Below are positions 1 through 9,202 of a DNA stretch of 64,000 nucleotides, in pieces. The first letter of the stretch is position 1. Each line of letters opens with the position of its first letter. Source of the DNA: [Zimmermannella] alba NBRC 15616. Lineage in GTDB: Bacteria; Actinomycetota; Actinomycetes; Actinomycetales; Microbacteriaceae. The stretch covers positions 496,001 to 560,000 of the forward strand of contig NZ_BCSO01000001.1 in NCBI RefSeq assembly GCF_001570905.1. The letters run 5' to 3'. A program made the translations under genes and the position numbers. The notes under the pieces were generated by a model that saw only the letters and a program-made list of their open reading frames with translations, made no database searches and was not told the DNA's origin.

Positions 1-756
1 GACAACCGTGAACTCTCCGCCATCGACCCCGTCAACGACGTCGAATTCTTCTACCTCCGCCCGCGCGACATCGCCACCTACGTTGGGCAGGGCGTCCTGG
101 ACGCTGGCATCACCGGTCGTGACCTCCTGCTCGATGCTCGCTCGGAAGCCCGCGAAGTCCTCGAACTCGGCTTCGGCGACTCCACCTTCCGTTTCGCCTC
201 TGAGCCCGGCCGCTTCACCGACCCGCGCGAACTCGCAGGCAAGCGCGTCGCGACGAGCTTCATCGGTCTGCTCGAGCGCTGGTTTGAGCGCGAAGGCATC
301 GAGAACGTGACGCTCGTGAAGCTTGATGGTGCCGTTGAGAGTGCTATCCGTCTCGGCGTTGCGGATGCCATCGCGGACGTCGTCTCGACTGGCGGCACCC
401 TCCGCAAGGCGGGCCTGGAGATCTTTGGCCCTGTCATCCTCGAGTCCACGGCCGTCCTCGTCTCCACGCCTGAGAAGGAGGCCGCCGCACAGACGCTCAT
501 GCGCCGCCTTGACGGCGTCATGGTCGCCCGCCGCTACGCGATGATCGACTACGACGCGCCGACCGACATCCTCGATGCCGCCGTCGCGATCACGCCCGGT
601 TTCCAGTCGCCGACGATTTCGCCGATGCGCGACAGCGAGTGGGTGGCCGTGCGCTCGATGATCCCGCTCACCGAAGCGAACCAGATCATGGACCAGCTCC
701 ACGAGCTCGGTGCGCGCGCCATCCTGGTGACGGCGATTCAAGCCGTTCGGATGTAG
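1..756 (+). CDS. hisG: ATP phosphoribosyltransferase, 5' end cut off
   Basis: HisG catalyses the first step of histidine synthesis, joining ATP and PRPP to give phosphoribosyl-ATP in the cytoplasm. The frame is open from base 1, so the start lies outside the window; 251 residues are visible of a long-form enzyme. A PRPP-binding loop is seen in [17 protein letters not shown], and the end [15 protein letters not shown] matches the C-terminal regulatory domain of the long form, which usually gives histidine feedback inhibition. hisF starts 3 nt after the stop, so the two are probably co-transcribed. The product is confident; only the N-terminus is missing. Confidence 0.93.
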   Translation, partial: DNRELSAIDPVNDVEFFYLRPRDIATYVGQGVLDAGITGRDLLLDARSEAREVLELGFGDSTFRFASEPGRFTDPRELAGKRVATSFIGLLERWFEREGIENVTLVKLDGAVESAIRLGVADAIADVVSTGGTLRKAGLEIFGPVILESTAVLVSTPEKEAAAQTLMRRLDGVMVARRYAMIDYDAPTDILDAAVAITPGFQSPTISPMRDSEWVAVRSMIPLTEANQIMDQLHELGARAILVTAIQAVRM

Positions 757-758
757 CA

Positions 759-1544
759 ATGACCGCAACGCTTCCCACACGCGTCATCCCATGCCTGGAT
801 GTGGCCAATGGCCGTGTCGTGAAGGGTGTGAAGTTCCAGGACCTCACCGATGCTGGTGACCCTGTTGAGTTAGCAGCGCGCTACGGTGCTGAGGGTGCCG
901 ACGAACTCACCTTCCTCGACGTCACGGCAAGCCACGAGGGTCGCGGCACGATGCTCGAGCTCGTCACGCGCACCGCCGAGCACGTGTTCATCCCGCTCAC
1001 AGTGGGCGGCGGTGTCCGTTCGGTCGACGACGTCCACGCCCTCCTTGCCGCGGGTGCTGACAAGGTTGGCGTGAACTCGGCCGCGATCGGGCGTCCCGAG
1101 CTCGTCGACGAGATTGCTCGCGTGTTTGGTGCGCAGGTGCTTGTGCTCTCACTCGATGTTCGCCGATCTGACCGGCAACCGTCAGGCTTTGCTGTGACAA
1201 CCCACGGCGGTCGGCGTGAAGCGGACTTGGATGCCATCGAGTGGGCACGCGAAGTGGTCGATCGTGGCGCGGGGGAGCTCCTCGTGAACTCGATGGATGC
1301 GGATGGCACGAAGCATGGTTTTGACCTCGAACTCGTCTCCCGCATCCGTGAGGTGTCCTCCGCTCCCGTCATCGCATCCGGGGGAGCGGGCGAACTCTCA
1401 CACTTTGCTCCCGCGGTCGGGGCTGGTGCGGATGCCGTCCTCGCGGCGAGCGTGTTCCATCACGGCATCTTCACGATCGGCGAGGTCAAGCAGGCGCTTG
1501 CTGACGCGGGCCACCTCGTTCGTGAGGTGACGCCGCGTGCGTGA
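759..1544 (+). CDS. hisF: Imidazole glycerol phosphate synthase subunit HisF
   Basis: HisF is the cyclase half of IGP synthase. With HisH it converts PRFAR plus ammonia to imidazole glycerol phosphate and AICAR. The 261-residue (beta/alpha)8 barrel has both catalytic aspartates: D14 in RVIPCLDV and D133 in LSLDVRR. Phosphate-binding glycines appear in TVGGGVRS and [11 protein letters not shown] 759 follows the hisG stop by 3 nt; the frame is open further upstream, but that extension would overlap hisG and is not homologous. HisH is not in this window. The length is normal for the family. Confidence 0.96.
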   Translation: MTATLPTRVIPCLDVANGRVVKGVKFQDLTDAGDPVELAARYGAEGADELTFLDVTASHEGRGTMLELVTRTAEHVFIPLTVGGGVRSVDDVHALLAAGADKVGVNSAAIGRPELVDEIARVFGAQVLVLSLDVRRSDRQPSGFAVTTHGGRREADLDAIEWAREVVDRGAGELLVNSMDADGTKHGFDLELVSRIREVSSAPVIASGGAGELSHFAPAVGAGADAVLAASVFHHGIFTIGEVKQALADAGHLVREVTPRA

Positions 1545-1926
1545 CGTCGTCGAACTCAGTGACGCCGAGGTGGAGGAAATCATCGACTCCTGCACCTTCA
1601 ACGCAGACGGCCTCATCCCGGCTGTCGTGACGGCAGAGGGCTCGGCTGAACTCCTCATGGTTGCCTGGCTCAACGCTGAATCGCTTCGCCTTACGCTCAC
1701 AACTCGCGAGGTGACGTATTGGTCCCGTTCACGGCAGGAACTCTGGCGAAAGGGCGCGACAAGCGGTCACACACAGCGCCTCATTGAATGCTCACTCGAC
1801 TGCGACCGCGATGTGTTGCACCTCGTCGTCGAGCAGGCGGGTGCTGCCTGTCACACGGGGACGCGCAGCTGCTTCGACGGCGATACGCTCGCCGTCCGCT
1901 TCGTCGCCTCGGAAGGAGCCGCATGA
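1537..1926 (+). CDS. hisI: Phosphoribosyl-AMP cyclohydrolase
   Basis: HisI opens the adenine ring of phosphoribosyl-AMP, the third step of histidine synthesis. This is the stand-alone cyclohydrolase, 129 residues, without a fused HisE domain. Metal-binding residues are present: the DCDRD cluster (D88, D90, D92) and the zinc cysteines C105 (ACHTG) and C112 (SCF), with H78 in the GHTQR segment. The GTG start overlaps the last 8 nt of hisF, and the next gene overlaps its stop by 4 nt (ATGA), so translation is probably coupled across the cluster. Confidence 0.95.
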   Translation: MRDVVELSDAEVEEIIDSCTFNADGLIPAVVTAEGSAELLMVAWLNAESLRLTLTTREVTYWSRSRQELWRKGATSGHTQRLIECSLDCDRDVLHLVVEQAGAACHTGTRSCFDGDTLAVRFVASEGAA

Positions 1927-2528
1927 AACGCCTCATCCTCGCGCTCGGCGTCGTCGCCGCACTTGTCACGCTCATTGCCTGGTCGCAACCGTGGCTGACG
2001 CTGCATGGCGTCCTCATCTCTGGCGCCGAAACGAACGAGGAGCTGCGAGGTGACGCCGCCGCGCCCGCGCTGCTCCCGATTGGGCTTGCCTCACTCGTGC
2101 TGCTACTCGTCATGCTCACGCTCCGAGCACGTGGGGCTCGCATCCTCGGTGGCGTGCTCATGCTCCTCGGCGCCGCGAGCCTTGGCCACTCGGTCACAAG
2201 CTACGACCGTGCTGTTGTCGTCGGCCAAGAGCAGATGACAGCACACGGCACACAGCTTGCCTCGCAGTTCGAGAGCCTCGACGCGGTGAGCGCCGACGTC
2301 ACCTTCATGTGGATCGTCGCAGCGATTGGCTCGGTCCTGCTGATGGCTGCCGGTATCCTGGCACTCATTACGGCGCCCAGTTGGGCAGGTGCAAGCACCC
2401 GATTCGAGCAACGCCCGGCTCGAACGAGTGTCACCGAAGCTGCCGACGAACCCCGCGCAAACCGAAACATTTCGCAGTGGGATCAGCTCAGCCAAGGTGC
2501 TGACCCGACCGACGACGTCGATCACTAG
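1923..2528 (+). CDS. Trp biosynthesis-associated membrane protein (TIGR02234 type)
   Basis: This 201-residue protein matches in context and layout the actinobacterial membrane protein found inside trp clusters. About four hydrophobic segments are seen, near residues 5-25, 48-67, 72-90 and 127-150, with a polar C-terminal tail of about 50 residues. A Trp-rich SQPWLT segment follows helix 1. The biochemical role of the family is not established. ATG 1923 overlaps the hisI stop as ATGA. In many relatives trpE sits between hisI and this gene; here it is absent. Identification rests on position and membrane profile. Confidence 0.75.
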   Translation: MKRLILALGVVAALVTLIAWSQPWLTLHGVLISGAETNEELRGDAAAPALLPIGLASLVLLLVMLTLRARGARILGGVLMLLGAASLGHSVTSYDRAVVVGQEQMTAHGTQLASQFESLDAVSADVTFMWIVAAIGSVLLMAAGILALITAPSWAGASTRFEQRPARTSVTEAADEPRANRNISQWDQLSQGADPTDDVDH

Positions 2529-2564
2529 CCTCGCAGCCAGTCCAAGCATGTCCCTGCCACCCGC

Positions 2565-2570
2565 TAGACT
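2565..2570 (+). promoter_or_regulatory. Possible -10 element for the trpCBA part of the cluster
   Basis: TAGACT lies 34 nt before the start of the small membrane protein gene and matches the TAGNNT hexamers seen before other genes here. No good -35 is visible. It may give an internal promoter for the downstream trp genes. Confidence 0.3.
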
Positions 2571-2604
2571 GGCCAGGCCCGATTCAAACAAGGAGAACAG
2601 CCCC

Positions 2605-2829
2605 ATGAGCGAGCACGCCGCAACCGCCGCGCAGCACCACGAGGACGAAGGCCACTCGGTCGCCGGTTGGATCGGTGTCATCCTGATTCTCGTCGGCCTC
2701 GCCGTCGCAGCCGCAGCGCTCTTCCTTGAGATCAACATGATGCTCTGGATCGGTCTTGGCGTCGCAGCGCTTGGCATTCTTGCCTGGCCCGTCCTCAAGC
2801 TTGCAGGCCTCGGACCGAAGAGCCACTAA
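2605..2829 (+). CDS. Small HGxxPAAW-type membrane protein
   Basis: A 74-residue protein with a His-rich N-terminus and two hydrophobic segments (about residues 21-41 and 45-67). The motif GHSVAGW resembles the HG-x-x-PAAW signature of a small actinobacterial family that always sits between the trp membrane gene and trpC. Its function is unknown. ATG 2605 is preceded by AGGAGA at a good distance, and no other ATG fits. trpC begins 3 nt after its stop. The position is typical; the call depends on motif and neighbours. Confidence 0.75.
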   Translation: MSEHAATAAQHHEDEGHSVAGWIGVILILVGLAVAAAALFLEINMMLWIGLGVAALGILAWPVLKLAGLGPKSH

Positions 2830-2832
2830 GTC

Positions 2833-3606
2833 GTGCTCGCGGAGCTGCTGGCCGGATCCCTCCAGGATGCGCAACAGCGCCGTGAAGTGATCTCCACGGC
2901 GGCTGTCGAACGCGCCGCCCTGAAGCGCGAACCCGCGCTCGATGTCGCGGCGATCTTCGCGCCGCGGGAACGCGTTCATATCATTGCCGAGGTGAAGCGG
3001 GCCAGCCCGAGCCGCGGTGAACTCGCCGCGATTCAGGACCCTGCTGATCTTGCCGCTGCGTACGAACGCGGCGGTGCGAGTGCTGTGTCGGTGCTCACGG
3101 AGCAGCGACGGTTCCGCGGATCCCTCGACGACCTCGATGCCGTGCGTGCGCGAGTGCGCGTGCCGGTCCTTCGCAAGGAGTTCATCGGCGAGGAGTACCA
3201 GCTCCTCGAAGCCCGCGCCCACGGTGCTGATCTGGCGCTCCTCATTGCGGCGGCGCTCGATCAGAAGACCTTCGAGCGTCTCGCGGAGTTCACGCGTCAG
3301 CTGGGCATGACGCCGCTGCTCGAGGCACATTCGAAGGACGAGGTGCTTCGCTGCCTCGACGCCGGTGAAGGATTCGTCGGTGTCAACGCACGCGACCTCA
3401 CGACCTTCACCCTGCATCCAGAGCGCTTCGGCGAGCTGCAATCACTCATCCCGAGGGGCACGATTCGTGTCGCTGAATCGGCCGTCGCCACGCCCGCCGA
3501 CGTGCGCAACTATCGGGATTCCGGCGCTGACGCGGTGCTCATCGGCGAAGCCCTCGTGACCAAGCACGACCCCACCGCAACCCTGGAGAGTTTCCTCAAC
3601 GCATGA
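2833..3606 (+). CDS. trpC: Indole-3-glycerol phosphate synthase
   Basis: TrpC closes the ring of carboxyphenylaminodeoxyribulose phosphate to indole-3-glycerol phosphate. The 257-residue barrel shows the active-site motif [15 protein letters not shown] (E53, K55), the second catalytic lysine in VLRKEFI (K115), and the [11 protein letters not shown] and VAESAV segments. The GTG start at 2833 lies 3 nt after the previous stop. trpB overlaps its end by ATGA. As usual in actinobacteria, no trpF is fused; the isomerase step is presumably done by PriA, encoded outside the window. Confidence 0.96.
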   Translation: MLAELLAGSLQDAQQRREVISTAAVERAALKREPALDVAAIFAPRERVHIIAEVKRASPSRGELAAIQDPADLAAAYERGGASAVSVLTEQRRFRGSLDDLDAVRARVRVPVLRKEFIGEEYQLLEARAHGADLALLIAAALDQKTFERLAEFTRQLGMTPLLEAHSKDEVLRCLDAGEGFVGVNARDLTTFTLHPERFGELQSLIPRGTIRVAESAVATPADVRNYRDSGADAVLIGEALVTKHDPTATLESFLNA

Positions 3607-4862
3607 CCCACGAGCTCCGCAACGCCCACGGCCCGTACTTCGGTAAGTTCGGCGGCCGATTCATCCCCGAGAGCCTTGTCGAGGCACTCGATGAACTCGC
3701 TGCCGCCTGGGCGGAGCTCAAGGCTGACCCGAGCTTCCACACGGAAATGGCACGGCTTCACCGCGACTACTCGGGCCGCCCATCCCTGCTGACCGAGGCA
3801 CCTCGCTTCGCGGCACGCGCAGGCGGCGCGCGCATCTTCCTCAAGCGTGAAGACCTCAACCACACCGGCTCGCACAAGATCAACAACGTCCTCGGTCAGG
3901 CGCTCCTCACGAAGCGCCTCGGGAAGACTCGCGTCATCGCCGAGACGGGTGCCGGTCAGCACGGCGTCGCAACGGCCACCGCTGCTGCGCTCTTCGGTCT
4001 TGACTGCACGATTTACATGGGCGCCGTCGACACGGCACGACAGGCGCTCAACGTGGCCCGCATGCAGCTGCTCGGAGCCGAGGTCATCGCCGTTGACGCT
4101 GGCAGCGCGACTCTCAAGGACGCCATCAACGAGGCCATGCGCGATTGGGTCGCCCACGTCGACACGACGAACTACGTGTTCGGCACAGCTGCTGGCCCGC
4201 ATCCCTTCCCGGAGCTCGTTCGCGACCTGCAGGCGATCATTGGTGAAGAAGCCCGCGAGCAGATCCTCGCGATGACGGGCAAGCTCCCGACCGCGGTGCT
4301 CGCCTGCGTCGGCGGCGGCTCGAACGCGATCGGCATGTTCCACGCCTTCCTCGATGACCGCGAGGTTCGCCTCATCGGCCTCGAAGCTGCCGGCGACGGC
4401 GTCGACACGCCCCGCCACGCCGCCACCATCTCGCGCGGCCGTCCAGGTGTTCTCCACGGTGCGCGCACGATGCTCCTCCAGGACGAAGACGGCCAGACCA
4501 TCGACTCACACTCGATCTCCGCCGGTCTCGACTATCCAGGTGTCGGCCCCGAGCACTCTTGGCTGGCCGACATCGGTCGCGCGGAATACCAACCCGTCAC
4601 CGATGCCGAAGCGATGGAGGCGTTCCAGCTCCTCGCTCGCACCGAGGGCATCATTCCGGCCATCGAGTCGAGCCACGCCCTTGCGGGTACCCTCCGCCTC
4701 GGCCGCGAACTCGGTCCCGACGCGACGCTCGTCGTGTGCCTTTCGGGCCGCGGCGACAAGGACATGAGCACGGCGCTCGAATGGTTCAAGCTCGGCGACG
4801 CCGACCGGCACGACTCAGAGCTCTCACCCGCTGAGGGACACGACGAAGGAGTCGAGGCATGA
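3603..4862 (+). CDS. trpB: Tryptophan synthase beta chain
   Basis: TrpB condenses indole with serine to tryptophan, using PLP. The PLP lysine is K92 in [10 protein letters not shown], and the phosphate-binding loop is GGGSNAIG. The 419 residues are a little longer than enteric TrpB because of a C-terminal acidic tail. It is the conventional TrpB1 form that pairs with TrpA, encoded directly downstream with an ATGA overlap (4859-4862). Overlaps on both sides point to coupled translation with trpC and trpA. Confidence 0.97.
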   Translation: MTHELRNAHGPYFGKFGGRFIPESLVEALDELAAAWAELKADPSFHTEMARLHRDYSGRPSLLTEAPRFAARAGGARIFLKREDLNHTGSHKINNVLGQALLTKRLGKTRVIAETGAGQHGVATATAAALFGLDCTIYMGAVDTARQALNVARMQLLGAEVIAVDAGSATLKDAINEAMRDWVAHVDTTNYVFGTAAGPHPFPELVRDLQAIIGEEAREQILAMTGKLPTAVLACVGGGSNAIGMFHAFLDDREVRLIGLEAAGDGVDTPRHAATISRGRPGVLHGARTMLLQDEDGQTIDSHSISAGLDYPGVGPEHSWLADIGRAEYQPVTDAEAMEAFQLLARTEGIIPAIESSHALAGTLRLGRELGPDATLVVCLSGRGDKDMSTALEWFKLGDADRHDSELSPAEGHDEGVEA

Positions 4863-5638
4863 CGACCGTTGCAGACGCGATCGCCCGCGCAAACTCGGAG
4901 CGGCATGGTGCGCTGATCGGCTACTTGCCGCTCGGTTTCCCGGATATCGACACCTCCGTTGAAGCCGCCATCGCCCTCGTGAACGCTGGCGTCGATGTGC
5001 TTGAACTCGGACTCCCGTACTCGGATCCGGTCATGGATGGCCCCGTCATCCAAGCCGCCACTGTCGAGGCCCTCGCGAAGGGATTCCGCGTGCGGGATGC
5101 CTTCGATGCCGTGCGCCGCATCCACGCGGCGACCGGTACGCCGGTCCTCATCATGAGCTACTGGAACCTCATCCTCCAGTACGGCGTGGATGCGTTTGCG
5201 CGCGAGCTCGCCGAAGCCGGGGGAGCAGGGCTCATCACCCCGGACCTCATTCCCGATGAAGCTGGCGAGTGGATTGCCGCCTCAGAACAGCACGGGCTTG
5301 AACGCGTCTTCCTCGCAGCACCAACCTCTTCTGCCGACCGATTGACGCTCATGACCGAGCAGTCGCGCGGTTTCGTGTACACGGTCTCCACGATGGGCAC
5401 GACCGGTGCGCGTGAGGATGTCGACGAAGCCGCCCGCGGGCTCGTCGCCCGTCTGCGTGTCGCAGGCTGCACGAGCGCCTGCGTCGGGATCGGCATCTCG
5501 ACGCCCGCCCAGGTGCGCGACGTGCTTGAATACGCGGACGGCGCCATCGTCGGATCGGCGCTCGTTCGTGCCCTTGCTGAGGGCGGCATCCCCGCGCTCA
5601 CTGATCTTGCCCAGAACCTCGCGGAAGGGACCCGATGA
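4859..5638 (+). CDS. trpA: Tryptophan synthase alpha chain
   Basis: TrpA cleaves indole-3-glycerol phosphate and passes indole through the tunnel to TrpB. The 259-residue barrel has E49 and D60 in [13 protein letters not shown] and the following residues, numbered as in the well-studied enteric enzyme. The loop STMGTTGAR and the phosphate site GIGIS and GSALV are visible. The ATG overlaps the trpB stop by 4 nt, and lgt overlaps its own stop in the same way. Confidence 0.96.
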   Translation: MTTVADAIARANSERHGALIGYLPLGFPDIDTSVEAAIALVNAGVDVLELGLPYSDPVMDGPVIQAATVEALAKGFRVRDAFDAVRRIHAATGTPVLIMSYWNLILQYGVDAFARELAEAGGAGLITPDLIPDEAGEWIAASEQHGLERVFLAAPTSSADRLTLMTEQSRGFVYTVSTMGTTGAREDVDEAARGLVARLRVAGCTSACVGIGISTPAQVRDVLEYADGAIVGSALVRALAEGGIPALTDLAQNLAEGTR

Positions 5639-6546
5639 ACATCCTGTCGATTCCAAGCCCGCCGCTTGAGTGGTCGGTGCTGCACCTGGGGCCGTTCACG
5701 ATCCACGTGTACGCCCTGTGCATCCTCACCGGAATCGTGGCCGCGACGATCTGGACGAACAAGCGCCTCACCGCGCGCGGCGGAGAACCGTGGGTGGTCA
5801 TTGACATCATCCTGTGGGCCGTGCCGCTCGGCCTGCTCGGTGCGCGGCTTTACCACGTGTTCACACACCCAGGCGACTACTTCTACGACGGCGCTGACCC
5901 GATGCGGATCTTCTACATCTGGGAGGGCGGCAACGCGATCATCGGCTCACTCATGGGCGGTGCCATCGGCGCCTGGATTGGATGCCGTCTCGCTGGCATC
6001 AAGCTGTGGTCGTTTGCGGATGCGCTGGCGCCCGCCATGCTCCTCGCACAAGCGATCGGCCGTCTCGGCAACTACGTGAACCACGAACTCTTCGGCTGGC
6101 CGACCGACCTCCCGTGGGGTCTGCAAATCGAGTCGACAAATCCCGCCTATCCGGCTGGTCTGCCCGACGGTCTCCTGTTCCACCCCACCTTCCTCTACGA
6201 AATGATCTGGAACCTCATCGGGGTGCTCATCATCCTCGTACTCGAGCGGATGTTCCACATGCGGTGGGGACGCGCCTTCGCGGTGTATCTCGTCTCGTAC
6301 GGCCTTGGCCGGATGTGGATCGAATCGATCCGCATGGACTACTCGGAGATTATTCTCGGCTTGCGCTCGAACGTGCTCGGCGCGCTCATGCTCGCCCTTC
6401 TTGGTGTGGGGATGCTCGTGTGGTTCCACCGGCAGCACCACGACGACGAAGCGAGCATCTATCTGCCCGGTCGCTCACCGGCCGAGCGTATGAGCTCTTC
6501 AGCTGAGGTGTCAGCTGAAGACGCTAACCTGACCCCGACGCCCTAG
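5635..6546 (+). CDS. lgt: Prolipoprotein diacylglyceryl transferase
   Basis: Lgt moves diacylglycerol from phosphatidylglycerol to the lipobox cysteine of prolipoproteins at the cytoplasmic membrane. The 303-residue protein has about seven hydrophobic segments and the Lgt signature around R143 in AIGRLGNYVNHELFGWP, plus HPTFLYEMIWN. It ends in a short Ser/Glu-rich tail. The trpA-lgt linkage is a common actinobacterial arrangement; there is no metabolic link. Lipoproteins to be modified include the siderophore-binding protein encoded 2 kb downstream. Confidence 0.96.
   Translation: MNILSIPSPPLEWSVLHLGPFTIHVYALCILTGIVAATIWTNKRLTARGGEPWVVIDIILWAVPLGLLGARLYHVFTHPGDYFYDGADPMRIFYIWEGGNAIIGSLMGGAIGAWIGCRLAGIKLWSFADALAPAMLLAQAIGRLGNYVNHELFGWPTDLPWGLQIESTNPAYPAGLPDGLLFHPTFLYEMIWNLIGVLIILVLERMFHMRWGRAFAVYLVSYGLGRMWIESIRMDYSEIILGLRSNVLGALMLALLGVGMLVWFHRQHHDDEASIYLPGRSPAERMSSSAEVSAEDANLTPTP
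6498..6519. repeat. 9-bp inverted repeat upstream of pyk
   Basis: TTCAGCTGA and its exact reverse complement are separated by GGTG. The dyad lies in the end of lgt, just before TAACCT (6525-6530), a possible -10 for pyk. It could be an operator or simply reflect the repeated SAEVSAED coding segment. Confidence 0.3.
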
Positions 6547-6600
6547 CCCACGGCGTCACCCCACGGTGAGCGGCGCACCGCGCCGAGAGACGGAGTCCCT

Positions 6601-8058
6601 GTGCCCCGGAGAGCCAAGATCGTCGCGACCCTCGGTCCCGCGGTCAACACCCCTGAAGGCATCCGCGCCCTGCTGTCGGCCGGCGTGAACGTGACGCGCT
6701 TCAACCTCAGCCACGGCGACCACGCCCTGCACGCGGAGAACTACCGCCTCGTCCGCGAGGCTGCCGAAGAGCAGCAGCGCGCCATCGCCATCCTTGTGGA
6801 TCTGCAGGGGCCGAAGATTCGTCTTGGCCGCTTCGCGAATGGCCCGCACGAGCTTGCCGAAGGCGACATCTTCACGATCACGACTGAAGACGTCGAAGGG
6901 ACGAAGCAACTCGTCGGCACGACGTACAAGGGCCTTCCGCAGGACTGCAACCCCGGCGACCCGATCCTCATCGACGACGGCAAGGTCATGGTCCGCGTCA
7001 TCGATACGGACGGCGTTCGCGTGCGCACGCGCGTCGAAGTCCCGGGCGCTGTCTCCAACAACAAGGGCATCAACCTGCCCGGCGTTGCCGTGAACGTCCC
7101 CGCGCTCTCTGAGAAGGACGAGGACGACCTCCGCTGGGCCTGCCGCATCGGTGCCGACCTCATCGCGCTCTCCTTCGTTCGCGGCCCCGAAGACATCACG
7201 CGTGTCCACGAGATCATGGAAGAGGAGGGCGTTGTCCTTCCTGTCATCGCGAAGATCGAGAAGCCGCAGGCCGTCGACCGCCTCGCAGAGATCGTGGATG
7301 CCTTCGACGGCGTCATGGTCGCCCGCGGCGACCTCGGTGTCGAGCTTCCGCTTGAAGCGGTGCCGATCGTCCAGAAGCAGGCCATCGAGCTCGCACGTCG
7401 TCGAGCGAAGCCCGTCATCGTGGCCACGCAGATGCTCGAGTCGATGATCGAGAATCCGCGCCCGACCCGCGCCGAAGCGTCCGACTGCGCGAACGCGGTC
7501 CTCGACGGCGCTGACGCGCTCATGCTTTCGGGTGAGACGAGCGTCGGTGCGCACCCCATCCAGGCAGTTGAGACAATGGCACGCATCATCGCTTCGACCG
7601 AGGATCACGGCCTTGACCGCATCCCGCCGCTCGGTACCCGCCCGTTTACGCAGGGCGGCGCCATCACGCTTGCCGCTGCCGAAGTGGGGGAGTTCCTTGG
7701 CGCGAAGTACTACTGCGTGTTCACAGAGTCGGGCGATTCTGTCCGTCGCATGTCGCGCCTTCGCACGGGCATCCCGCTCCTCGCGTTCACGCCAAATGAG
7801 GCGATCCAGCGCCGTATGAGCCTCTACTGGGGTGTCAAGGCGTTCAAGGTTGACCGTGTGACCCACACGGATGAGATGTTCCACCAGGTCGACGAGGTGC
7901 TGCTCGAACTGGGTCTCGCGGAGCGCGGCGAGAAGGTCGTCATCGTGGCAGGTATGCCACCGGGCATCGTCGGTTCAACGAACGACCTTCGCGTGCACCG
8001 CATTGGCGACGCCATGGATCAGGCCGCACCGGCCTACGAGGGTCGTCACCGCAAGTAG
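6601..8058 (+). CDS. pyk: Pyruvate kinase
   Basis: Pyruvate kinase converts PEP and ADP to pyruvate and ATP, the last step of glycolysis. The 485-residue protein starts with RRAKIVATLGPAVNTPEG, has the catalytic lysine in VIAKIEKPQAV, the Mg site in MVARGDLGVELP, and the signature ending in DGADALMLSGETS. The C-terminal allosteric domain is complete. The GTG start is preceded by a GGAG. A strong hairpin terminator follows the stop directly. It lies 54 nt after lgt and probably has its own promoter. Confidence 0.97.
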   Translation: MPRRAKIVATLGPAVNTPEGIRALLSAGVNVTRFNLSHGDHALHAENYRLVREAAEEQQRAIAILVDLQGPKIRLGRFANGPHELAEGDIFTITTEDVEGTKQLVGTTYKGLPQDCNPGDPILIDDGKVMVRVIDTDGVRVRTRVEVPGAVSNNKGINLPGVAVNVPALSEKDEDDLRWACRIGADLIALSFVRGPEDITRVHEIMEEEGVVLPVIAKIEKPQAVDRLAEIVDAFDGVMVARGDLGVELPLEAVPIVQKQAIELARRRAKPVIVATQMLESMIENPRPTRAEASDCANAVLDGADALMLSGETSVGAHPIQAVETMARIIASTEDHGLDRIPPLGTRPFTQGGAITLAAAEVGEFLGAKYYCVFTESGDSVRRMSRLRTGIPLLAFTPNEAIQRRMSLYWGVKAFKVDRVTHTDEMFHQVDEVLLELGLAERGEKVVIVAGMPPGIVGSTNDLRVHRIGDAMDQAAPAYEGRHRK

Positions 8059-8064
8059 TGTCAG

Positions 8065-8093
8065 GCCCCGCTGTCCTGCGGTGGCGGGGCTTT
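8065..8093 (+). terminator. Rho-independent terminator of pyk
   Basis: A 7-bp GC stem (GCCCCGC at 8065-8071 with GCGGGGC at 8084-8090) is followed by TTT. It separates pyk from the iron-regulated operon. Confidence 0.75.
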
Positions 8094-8116
8094 CGACCGC
8101 AGCTTGCACAACTTTC

Positions 8117-8135
8117 TTAGGTAAGGCTAACCTTA
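8117..8135 (+). promoter_or_regulatory. DtxR/IdeR-type iron box
   Basis: TTAGGTAAGGCTAACCTTA differs at two of 19 positions from the actinobacterial DtxR/IdeR consensus (TTAGGTTAGGCTAACCTAA). It overlaps a possible promoter (TTGCAC 8104-8109, TAACCT 8128-8133) about 90 nt before the siderophore lipoprotein gene. Iron-loaded DtxR would block this promoter, so the importer should be made under iron limitation. Confidence 0.8.
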
Positions 8136-8225
8136 GTTCCGCGTTGCCGGTCGATCGAGACCGGCTCCCGCCAGGAACGCTTCGCCACTCTGCGCGAAGA
8201 CTGGCCACCGATCGAAAGGACTCTC

Positions 8226-9200
8226 ATGCGTCGACGTTTGAGTGCGCTCACCGCCCTCGCCGCCGCCGTGTCGCTTGCGCTGACCGGTTGTGCGGGTGCT
8301 CCCGAGCAGCCCGCCAACAGCGCACAGTCGCTCGGAAACCCGGCATCGGCCGACCTCACCCTCATGGACTTCTCGGGGAAAGAAACGACGCTGGAAGCAG
8401 TTCCGCAGCGCGTCGTTGTGCTCGAGTACGCCGCCCTTGACACGCTCCACACGCTCGGCCTCGACCAGGCCGTCGTGGGCGTGCCCAAGAAGACGCTGCC
8501 GGAACACCTCAATGGCTTCGCTGCAGAGTCGACGACTGACACGGGCACCCTCAAGGAGCTTGACTTCGAGGCCATCGCCGCTGCCGACCCGGACCTCATC
8601 CTCATCGGCCCACGTTCGGCCGACTTTGCTGACCAGCTGGGCGAGATTGCCCCCACCGTGAACGTGACCGCAGACACGAAGCGTTTCCTCGACTCGACGA
8701 TCGAACGCGCCGAGGACCTCGCTGGCCTGTTCGGCATGCAGGAGGATGCGAAGCCCTACGTCGAGAAGATTCGCGCCTCGATCGAGGATGTCAAGAGCAA
8801 GTCGAACCAGGAATCGGCGATGTTCCTGCTCGTCTCTGGCGGCAAGGTGAGCGCTTTTGCTTCCGGCCACACCTCGCGCTACAGCTTCATCTTTGATGAG
8901 CTCGGCTTCACCCCGGCGGGTGAGGTGAAGGAGTCGGAGTCTGGCCACGGCCAGGAGGTCTCCTTCGAGTTCATCGCTGAAGCGAAACCTCAGCACCTCT
9001 TCGTCCTCGACCGCGACTCGGCTATCGGCCAGTCGGGTCAAGCCGCTGAAGCTGTGCTCGACAACGAGCTCGTGAACTCCACCGACGCTGCCAAGAACGG
9101 CAACATCACCTACGTGGACGGCCGCAACTGGTACGTCGTCACCGGTGGCCTCACGACGATGCAGACGATGCTCGAAGAAATCTCGGGCGGCCTGAAGTAG
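8226..9200 (+). CDS. Siderophore-binding lipoprotein of an iron ABC importer
   Basis: This 324-residue protein is the extracellular substrate-binding part of a ferric-siderophore importer. It has a signal peptide with a lipobox (SLALTGC, C22), so it is lipid-anchored after Lgt and Lsp action. The mature part is a helical-backbone (class III, FepB/CeuE/YclQ-like) binding protein, with segments such as VVVLEYAALDTLHTLGLD and LIGPRSADFADQLGEIAP. The permeases and ATPase follow directly. A DtxR box lies upstream. The exact siderophore cannot be read from sequence; catecholate or petrobactin-like ligands are suggested by the family resemblance only. Confidence 0.9.
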   Translation: MRRRLSALTALAAAVSLALTGCAGAPEQPANSAQSLGNPASADLTLMDFSGKETTLEAVPQRVVVLEYAALDTLHTLGLDQAVVGVPKKTLPEHLNGFAAESTTDTGTLKELDFEAIAAADPDLILIGPRSADFADQLGEIAPTVNVTADTKRFLDSTIERAEDLAGLFGMQEDAKPYVEKIRASIEDVKSKSNQESAMFLLVSGGKVSAFASGHTSRYSFIFDELGFTPAGEVKESESGHGQEVSFEFIAEAKPQHLFVLDRDSAIGQSGQAAEAVLDNELVNSTDAAKNGNITYVDGRNWYVVTGGLTTMQTMLEEISGGLK

Positions 9201-9202
9201 TC

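Noticed and set aside
2584-3441. Reverse frame across the small membrane gene and trpC
   Set aside because: No motif, antisense to well-conserved TrpC active-site segments.
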